Origin: Megalonaias nervosa
Taxonomy: Eukaryota > Mollusca > Bivalvia > Unionida > Unionidae
Assembly: GCA_016617855.1 (NCBI GenBank)
Contig: JAECUM010004448.1
Span: forward strand, 62,001-126,000
Reading direction: 5' to 3'
DNA: 64,000 nt
A program made the position numbers and the translations under genes. The notes beneath the pieces are model-generated. The model saw only the letters and a program-made list of their open reading frames with translations, was not told where the DNA came from and searched no databases. Positions within the stretch are counted from its first letter, which is position 1; each line of letters starts with the position of its first letter. Below are positions 56,273 to 64,000 of this stretch, one piece after another.

Positions 56273-57391
56273 CAGACATGCCTACCCCAGAAAATGTTTT
56301 TGAGGGACGCCACCACCAAAAATAAGGGACAGAGCATGAAAATGAGGAACATAAGTATGTTAGCGTGAATAAACATAATAAATTCTCTCAAAACATCATT
56401 AAATACCAGTAATGCATATTTATAATAAATATTTATGTATAAAACCTGGTACCCACCTATTTACAATATATACAAATATACAAAATTCAAGTCCAGGAAA
56501 GATCTTGAAGTTTCCTTGATCATTGCTTCCATCTGTAGAAATAGTGAATGGGCAATTCCGCATTCTTTACGCTAATTTTAATGTAGTATTGGCCACTATT
56601 TCTTTAACAATAGCAGTTCCTTTTGATCTACCACACTGAAATTGTTTAGCAATGTCAGAGTCACTAAACATAATTTTAAAAGCCTTTGAAAATGTATCAA
56701 GTGCGCTCATAGGCAGATTGAATTTAGTAATAATATCTACTAACATAACTTCAACTCTAATTACATCAGACTTTGGCATGGAAGATGAAGTCGCACTAGA
56801 TCCAGCGGATAACGAAAAAAATCCAACAATTTTCTTAGAGCGTTTAACTTCTTTTTCAAGGTTGGAATGCCTTTTTCCTGAAACGTGTCTGCGTATATCG
56901 AACATTCCTCTAGACTTTATTGAAAATTCACAATTACAGATGTTGCAGAAAGCATTTGTGTCTGCATTTTTTGCTGGCTTTATGAATTCATACTCCTCAG
57001 TGTATTCTTGACGAAAACATTGTGAGCGTTTTTTGATGTAAGTTTTGATTCACTGTCATCGATATCCAATTGCTTTTAGAAGCCATGAATTTTTTGTCCA
57101 GAATAAAAAAGAACTAATTGTAAACAGAATGTAAAAGAATCTGTGAATGTAGATTTTTGTATCAGAACTGCTTCAGATCACACGTGTTTGTAATGGTTGT
57201 ATTAACCATCGCGCATGCGCAGGTTTGATAATATCCTGTTCTGGTCGGTGATAGCATATTTTATGACATGCAGACTTTTTATCCCCACTTTTGCAGATTT
57301 TCAACACTAAATGCGTATTTGTGGGACGCAAAGGCAAATTTAGGCATTTTGCGGGACTAATACGCAAAATGCGGGACGGTAGGCATGTCTG
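56273..57391 (-). mobile_element. hAT deletion derivative with 6-bp target duplication
   Basis: Both ends carry CAGACATGCCTACC as an inverted pair (56273-56286 and 57378-57391) and are flanked by CTACCT at 56267-56272 and 57392-57397. It is 1.1 kb long and retains only the 5' part of a transposase. The 6-bp duplication is shorter than the classic 8 bp of hAT; minor hAT groups with 5-6 bp are known. Confidence 0.8.
56567..57060 (-). pseudogene. hAT transposase N-terminal fragment
   Basis: Minus frame with a BED-like finger (FCNICNCEFSIKSRG then DIRRHVSGKRH), followed by SDVIRVEVMLVDIITKFNLP and FKIMFSDSDIAKQFQCGRSK, the region that follows the finger in ZMYM/hAT-like transposases. It resembles the equivalent part of the 36-39 kb element but has different termini. 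Everything after about residue 150 is missing. Confidence 0.65.
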
Positions 57392-57397
57392 CTACCT

Positions 57398-58079
57398 ACA
57401 TACAAAAAATGCTGTGAAATTAACCTTTACACTGTGACAACAACATGTCAAAAATGCCAGTCTCCCCTCCCCATTTCTATAAAACCCCAGAACCACCATT
57501 CATACAGCAAAACCTCTCCTAGTTTTCTGATACAGAGCAAGGGACAGCATACAGCCATTGTTGTATCTGCATCAATGGTTCTTACTGGTTCTCAATAAGA
57601 ATCAATATAAACAAAACACATAAAGAAACCAAGAAAAATGAAATTCTCCAGTAAATTAAGTGTCTTCAAAATACTTACCCAATCACATTAACATTAGGGA
57701 ATTACTCTACGCTATCTCTAAATATGGCCCTCCGCCAATATTCATACATATGACAAGAAAGAAACTCTTACAGATTAACTCACCTTGTTCCCCCTACGTG
57801 GCCACCCATATCTCATAAGTAACCAGTTGAAGCTTGAGTAATAGGATGTGACTAATAGTAATATGATTTGGTAAGTATTGTTTGAGAAACAATTTACTAA
57901 ACAAAGTAAGTGGAATAGGAAATACTTCAGCAACCAACCTCTACCCACATCACCCTGTATGAACACGATGATTACTGTACTGAAAGTATTAACTTCTCCT
58001 AATGTTAGGTTAGCACAATCGAATAATGATATGTTAATACACATGTAAGGTCAATCCCTGTGGGATTCTGCACACTGGC
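57398..58079. other. GALC intron; no gene seen
   Basis: AT-rich; the open frame 57775-58044 (-) shows no domain. Confidence 0.4.
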
Positions 58080-60830
58080 TATTACCTTACATTCAAAAGT
58101 TTACAGGCCAAATCCAGCGAAAGTTGCAAGGTGATGCACAGGGCTGAGATTGTGCTATCATGAACTGTAACTGGGTGTGGTAACTGTCTGGGCAGCTACC
58201 AGTGGCGAAACAAAAATTCTGCTCTCTCCTCTGCAAGGCTATCTCATGCCTATAGAAACTGAAGAAAGTAGGCTAAGTGTCCTGGCCAATTGATTCCACT
58301 ATGTCTCGAATTGAAACATTACATCTGAAGGCCAGACTCATAGAAATTGCTCACATTTCATAAGTCAAAATCTTTATGAGTCGTACTTGATCCTGTGAGA
58401 GTTCAGAGTATGCTGATCTAATAACCTTCTTTGGTCAAGCAGCCAGCCCTTGTGGGCTTATGTTTTGATTTCCTGCCTAAAATGGGAGTAAAAGCCTTTG
58501 ATATCTGCGATGAATTCTCTAGGCACCTTAGATGGCATCAGTGGGCATGCACCAGGTCCTGCAGCTTCACCATTCTTGACAGATAAATCAAGAAGAATGA
58601 ACATAAAGTTATTGCTGGTAACCTGTTTTAGAAATGAAACCCAGCTGTGACATTAGTATGACTGAACTGTCAGAATGGAGCTGCATGTAGTTCAGATCCA
58701 GAACAGCACATGCAGGTCAATCACCCTACAAGCTGAAGCCAGTGCTTTCTGGAAGCAAGCAATTCTTGCATGATGGAAGACTGGGGCTTCAACTCAGATG
58801 AGTTGAGCCTCTTCAAGACCTAAGAGAGATTCCATTTTGGGAACACAGCAAGTGAGTGTGGCCTGAATATGTCAAAACTGGACAAGTCTTTAATGTTTCT
58901 GTTGCATCCAATACTGTCTCCACCATGATGTCTGAAAATATACAAGATCACAGAATGGTATCCTTGATTGTGATAGGGGCTAGCTTCTTGTCTTCAAAGA
59001 GGAAATGAAAGAAGATAAACAGATGGGAAATGGAGGCTGAGAGTAGTGGGACATCACTAATGTGATGCCAGTCATACAAAACTCACCACTCCTCCTTGTA
59101 TGCCTTTAATGTGGAGATCTGTCAAGCTGTTGCAATCCTCTCCACAAATTAAGTGGGGGGGGGGGTCCTGGGAGATGGAATGGTCTAATGTGCTTGCCTT
59201 CACCGATCAATCCAGTAGCTTCCCATAGACCATTCATTCTTCTTAGGGTTTCCCTAGATTCTTCTTCCACCAAATTTATCCTAGATTCTTCTTCCACCAA
59301 ATTTACTGGCTGCCATTTAGAGCCTTTGATATGCTGAAAAATGCAATAAACCCACAAAATCCAAACCAAACCACAACTGAAGCACCAAACCCCTTTTCAT
59401 GTAGGGCACCCCTGATAAGAGCAAGGTATGAAGAAGGAGTTTCTCTGGACATAGATGTAATACTGGTGAGCTTGGCTGTTTCAGAAGTGTGAGGGATTCT
59501 ACAATTTTCCTTGCTACATCTGTACCAAAACTGAGCAGATCATTCATCAAGGATTTGTCCCATCTGAAGAGTAATTAGAACTACTCTGTAAGCCACACCC
59601 CTCATTTTCTAAATTAGTTCTGGTATTAGAAACACAGACGGGAAATCATATGCTGACTGAAAGGGCATCAATGACCCATGCCTCTGGGTCAGGGAATGTG
59701 GAGGGACAAAGATAGGCAGTTTGTTGTCCCACCTAGTCACAAACAGGTCTAGCATCAGTCAGCCAAATACACTGCAGACTCATTGAAAGATTGATGGATG
59801 GAGAGACCAATCCACATGAAGCAGTTGACTTCTCCTTAAGAATGAGTTGGCCAGGACGTTATGCTGCCCACAATGTGTCAGACTGTTGTTTATATGATAT
59901 CCCATACCATAACGCAAAGTTCCTGTGATTTTGTTTGAAGAGATAGTTCACCATGACCAAACTGTAAGACAATTTCAGTACTGTTTTCCTCTGAAAGCAT
60001 TCCATCCAAGCATGGGGTGTTGAGAATGGCCTTCACTTCCAGGAGACTGATGTGAAGAGACTTCTTTTGCAGCGTCTGCTTGCTTCTGACCATCACAAAC
60101 TCTGGTGACAATTGACAAAGCTTCATCACCTTCTGTTAAATGTCCAGCTTCAAGAAACTGCTTGTGATCTTCATCATGAAGGGGGATATGAAGGGAGACA
60201 ACAAATGTGGAGGGTGCTGGTTGAATGAGATTCATCAAACACCCAAAACAACTTGATTACCAATTGTTTTTCAGAAATAGGTTGATACAAGTATGGCAAA
60301 ACAGGAGTCTGGCACCCACAGGAGGGTCACCAGCAGGTAGGACGGATGGCAAGCCAGTGATAGTTGGTGGGATGCTAGGGGAAAGATAACCTTGCTTTAT
60401 CTTCCCCCTCCCAGCCTGCCCGCAGAAGTCTGGGGCATATGACTGCATATAACATCCTTGGCCATGAAAAGGTTGCTGTTGTTCAGAATTACCCCTGCAA
60501 TCTTTCTGGTGCTGATCATCATTTCTGTGGTATACTGCTAGTTGGAGTTGTGCAGAAATAGGGGCTCGCATGTGGAGCTGAAGGGGCAACTCCTGTGCTG
60601 CCTGCTTTCTCATCTTCTCAGTTCATATCTCAAATGGAAAGAGAAGGAGCACAGGGTACCTGCCACCTTGCTCATATGGCCTAATGAATCCTGCATATGA
60701 TAACATCTGGCTTTCATGACTAGGCAAAAGATCATCAGAGATGCCAGGTATAAGAGCAAGTCAACATGATGCTCCTGACCAATACAAGTGGCATTAAATA
60801 CTTGTCTGTCCACTTAATAACAGAGTGAAG
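58080..60830 (-). mobile_element. DIRS-like retroelement copy B, internally deleted, with nested SINE
   Basis: In minus order: a gag-like segment (60813-60257; LGHMSKVAGTLCSFSFHLRY, GQGCYMQSYAPDFCGQAGRG), then directly the RNase H region (60060-59830; SLHISLLEVKAILNTP, HCGQHNVLANSFLRR, WSLHPSIF). Next come LDLFVTRWDNKLPIFVPP (about 59760) and YDFPSVFLIPEL, then LLKQPSSPVLHLCP. A SINE (59145-59360) interrupts, followed by the recombinase N-domain (59140-58900) and C-domain (58370-58250; AISMSLAFRCNVSIRD). The reverse transcriptase between gag and RNase H is lost. Same family as copy A, same strand, 5 kb apart. Confidence 0.65.
59145..59360 (+). mobile_element. SINE, same family as 31856-32094, internally deleted
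   Basis: Shares tggtctaa.gtgctt near its start, then agtagctt and attcttcttagggtttccct + agattcttcttccaccaaat, and the end block gatatgctgaaaaatg with the other SINE. The B-box segment is deleted, and tagattcttcttccaccaaa is duplicated. It interrupts the recombinase of DIRS-like copy B. Confidence 0.7.
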
Positions 60831-61801
60831 CTGACACATTAATAATAGTAATATCCTTGTCATGGCTAGGTACAATTGAATGATAAACATCGGTATGAGA
60901 TTTGTACCAGTGTGATGAGAAAGTTGCTGGCAAGTGACTCACCATAAGAAAGACCATCAAATTACTGGAATCATAAATTTTATCCACACAATAGTTTCTG
61001 CAATCTTTGATGATTGTGACAAGATTCTTAATGACAGATGTTTGTCATTATCATCTATGTCTGTGTTGCCCTCCTCACTGACTGGGGTATTGTCCTCCAA
61101 TTTGTTTTATGCCCAGGGGGTAGTATTACATATGACAATGATTAGAATGAATTGTCAGCATGCATAAAAAAGGTCGTACATGTCAGATATGCTTGTAGAG
61201 CTTATTGAGTTATGTCCAAAATGCAGTGTGGTCTAGCTGGGGAATATGGTGAGGTGGGCTGGGCTAGGCTGAACAGCTTCAAATGTGATGGTGGTTTGCC
61301 AAGTACTGACAGCATGGATATTTCAGGCCAGCTGGTTGGCTGGACTAAATGGTCTGCTGGGCATAGGACATCATCACTGTTGGAACCTTTGTGCAACATG
61401 TTCACCAGTCTGAGATACCAGATTCATCATCAAAACAATGCATTGACTGACTGGATAGAGGGGAAAGATTATGACAAATGGTATAATTCTGAGGACCAGT
61501 CTGGCCAGCAAATTTCGAAGGTAATCCTGTGCACACGGACAATAATGACCTGTACCCTGTACAAAATTGCATAATTATAGATAAACTCGCAGGAAAAAAG
61601 CAAATAATATATACACAATGTATATCAAAGTTGTGAATTTCTATATGACTGAAAATAATGAATGGTGAAATTAAACATAACTTGCAACTGTTTCTTTGGA
61701 GACACTGTTCCGAGTTGCAAGTGAAAGTCTGAACTGATTATATCTGGGATATGGGTAGCAACCTTGTGGGAACATATACAAGTTACTTTCCTTTGTCTAT
61801 G

Positions 61802-61853
<52 letters not shown>

Positions 61854-61943
61854 AGATTGATTTTGTCTTCTGAGAGAGGTATTAATTTCCTAATGTTAAT
61901 GTGAATGGGTAATGTATTTGATTGGAGAAATGACAAGATCTAC
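60831..61943. other. GALC intron; simple repeats
   Basis: (TA)n followed by (GA)n at 61803-61850. The overlapping frames at 61202-61574 on both strands have no recognisable domain. Confidence 0.5.
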
Positions 61944-62208
61944 CATTGTTTCAATAATGATTGTAAGATCCTTTCTATCTGGACTGGTCAGGGCCACATA
62001 GCTTCCTCCATGTTTAAGATGCCCAACGCCTGTCTGGCGGCTCAGATATTTCCAGCCAATCTTGGTGAACTGCGTGGTGTGAGCCGACATCCAGATCGGT
62101 GTGTCCACTGAATAGTATCCACTCCAGGGACTGTAAGCAGTCATCAGACCACACCTGTCATATGGCATACCCTCATAGTAACTGGCTATCAGGTTCCATG
62201 CTATGGTG
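61944..62208 (-). CDS. GALC: GALC exon (first in window)
   Basis: Acceptor ctcacatttcag at 62220-62209; donor ACAATG-GTAGAT at 61944/61943. It encodes [70 protein letters not shown] and LTIIIETM. These are near-diagnostic for galactocerebrosidase: the SSYYE.LPYGRCGLMTA..PWSG.Y.V..P.W.SAHTTQF..PGW pattern. The first base completes a codon from an upstream exon outside the window. Confidence 0.9.
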
Positions 62209-63563
62209 CTGAAATGTGAGCAAAACTCAGTGTAAAACAAATTTGTAAAGCGAAATCTGATCATAGCAAGGTGGAATACCTCTTTGAAAAGAATTCCAAC
62301 ATATGGTTCTGAAATCTGAGTAAATGTGTGTATATTGTGAAGTAAAAGTAAACGAATGTGTGCAGTCAAATTTGATAATGCCTGGGTAGGCCACCAATAT
62401 TAAAAGTCTACAGTACAAACAAGTAATTTTTTTTCCTTTTACCTATTATAAATGCCAGCTAATTTTACTGTGTTACGTGTAGGCTCATACAAAGAGAAAA
62501 GAGTGAAGTCAACATGCTTTGTATATTTTAACAAAATAATTTATTTCCCTAGAAAACAATGTAAAAATTGGAAAATAGGACTTACAGTTTGTGAATATAA
62601 TCCAAAATTTAATCCTAAGAATGAAAACTACAAGTCCTATCACTAAATAGTTCCATTAGAATCCAGGTTCGAAATCTCGATGACGTTCCAATATGGAAGG
62701 CAATCACGTCAGATGTAGTCCTTGCACAACAGCAACAATTCCTCAATTGAATCACAGTTTATATTTCCGAATAATTCCAGAATAAATTTCCACTGAATTT
62801 CTTTCTCCCAGAATTTATAAAACAGTACACTTGTTTGGTTTTCTAGAGAATAAATTATTAAATTCCAAAAACAAATGAACTTCAAAAACAATCTGGTTTC
62901 AACAATAAAAACCTATCCAGTCTTCAAGGTTTCCAAAATACAACTGACTGACGAGCGCTCATAAAGGGTATTATATCCACCCGAATTATCATCCCGTTCT
63001 CGCAAGATAGATTACGTGGTCTCTTAACACTTGAACAACGCAATAGCAAAAATGCAATCTGTCACGTAGCAAGAACCCCAATCTACTCTCACTCTGAAAT
63101 AAATTTAAAAATAAAACATTGTTTATTCAGACTAGATGAAATGATCTTGGCAATGGCCAATCATTTTCGCGTAGCACTTACACTACCACGGACCAATGTG
63201 AACTAAAAATATTGCTCATGTAACACGTTTTACGTCTTAAACAGAATTACTGAAAAAGAATTTCGAATCCGTGAAAATAATCATTACAATAAAATGTAAT
63301 GAAACAAAATTAAAAAAAAAGAATTTTAAAACTAACACACGAGCAATTTAATTACATATACGTAACAACTGGCTATATAACTGCTGAGCTTCCTCCATTT
63401 TTCTCAGACTTTCCTTCTCTTCTTACAATTTCTGAATTAAAAACTGAAACACATTCTTAAGTACTACTGGACCAGTCACTCAGATCCTATTACTCAAATA
63501 ACTATGTGATGGGACATTATCAAATGACTGTCAGCCAAATTCATACATTCAAATGTAAAATAA
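62209..63563. other. GALC intron (upstream side); no gene seen
   Basis: AT-rich; I searched the minus strand for the preceding GALC exon and found none before 64000. Confidence 0.45.
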
Positions 63564-63729
63564 CAGTAAAACCTCTTGATTGGACTGGGAAATGTGCTCC
63601 CTTTTCAAATGTGGTCTTGATTTTGGGAGGATAAATTCGCTCTTTTATACAGTTAAAAGACCACACAACTGTGGTTGTTGTTGGGGAGTGGTTTTAATTC
63701 AAGGGTGGGTACTATTCGAAATTTTACTG
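63564..63729. mobile_element. small MITE with CAGTAAAA ends
   Basis: Starts CAGTAAAACCTCTTGATTG; the right end in reverse complement starts CAGTAAAATTTCGAATAGT, each next to a TA-like flank. The interior contains a short palindrome (accacacaactgtggt). Size and termini resemble pogo-type MITEs. Confidence 0.6.
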
Positions 63730-64000
63730 TACTTTCTTTTTAGAAGGTGATCTTTTTAGAAGCAACTATGCCTGATTTTATAAGCCATGTAAATTTTTTC
63801 CACACAAATGTATATTTCAAAATAAATTGGCATCAAATTGCACAAGTATAGAATGGGGCAATGTGATAAAGTGGTTACATGATTTTTGTCTGATAAATTT
63901 TTCCATTATGAACAGCTGATATAAACGCTTTCAAAAATGAAGAATCCCCATAATCAGCAATGGTTCAATAACTTCTATTCCTTTAAGAGCAGGTAAATCA
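63730..64000. other. no gene seen
   Basis: AT-rich right edge of the window, presumably still GALC intron. Confidence 0.4.

Larger units (their letters stand above)
25481..62208 (-). other. GALC: GALC-like gene (galactocerebrosidase), eight 3' exons and introns
   Basis: Galactocerebrosidase (GH59) is a lysosomal enzyme that hydrolyses galactose from galactosylceramide and psychosine. The eight exons listed separately encode, in order, the end of the TIM-barrel/beta-sandwich region and the C-terminal lectin-like domain, ending with the family's terminal GLGTSGFGHADFD motif. Splice phases agree between exons, apart from one apparent 1-base deletion at about 40590. The gene covers at least 36.7 kb here; upstream exons with the catalytic glutamates lie beyond the window. 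Introns are packed with minisatellites and transposable elements. Confidence 0.85.

Noticed and set aside
61202..61574. overlapping long frames on both strands
   Set aside because: No domain, no splice-consistent context and both strands open equally; likely chance.

Overview
The window is nuclear DNA of an animal, most likely a marine invertebrate. A mollusc is my guess, from the repeat types only. It carries spliced genes with very long introns, and the space between coding exons is filled with minisatellites, SINEs, LINEs, DIRS-like retroelements, DNA transposons and a degraded virus-like Maverick/Polinton-type element. There is no bacterial operon structure. Two host genes are recognisable, both on the minus strand.

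Region by region. 1-600: a frameshifted fragment of a Polinton-type family B DNA polymerase. 3349-3922: first coding exon of mannosyl-oligosaccharide glucosidase (MOGS, GH63); its later exons were not found. 4063-4220: foldback MITE beside the MOGS 5' end. 4619-5935: CR1/L2-like LINE 3' fragment split by a TA-flanked MITE. 7011-18323: an 11.3-kb element bounded by diverged terminal inverted repeats. It holds remnants of a double-jelly-roll major capsid protein, minor capsid candidates, adenain-like protease, a fibre with phage-tail-like repeats, polymerase C-terminus, SF1 helicase fused to HNH, integrase, a phospholipase A2-like protein and the packaging ATPase. Almost every reading frame is broken. 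18320-18915: a 54-bp minisatellite touching the element's right end. 19187-20972: pogo/Tigger-like element without a visible transposase. 21278-23301: 5'-truncated LINE with a perfect 12-bp target duplication.

25.4-62.2 kb is dominated by the 3' two-thirds of a galactocerebrosidase (GALC) gene on the minus strand. Eight coding exons (62208-61944, 55028-54939, 49529-49452, 40702-40562, 32798-32615, 29294-29125, 27172-27093, 25660-25481) encode about 395 residues in family order with compatible splice phases, except for one apparent single-base deletion in the 40.6-kb exon. Its introns hold most of the minisatellites (periods about 23, 37, 38, 39, 43, 56, 60 and 170 bp), two DIRS-like copies, two hAT copies and several tRNA-derived SINEs. 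Upstream GALC exons must lie beyond position 64000.

The host genes encode a luminal ER glucosidase that trims N-glycans (MOGS) and a lysosomal galactolipid hydrolase (GALC). Nothing in the sequence suggests they are co-regulated. The most unusual unit is the virus-like element: its module order, fibre repeats and helicase-HNH fusion deserve comparison with adintoviruses and Mavericks of other invertebrates.
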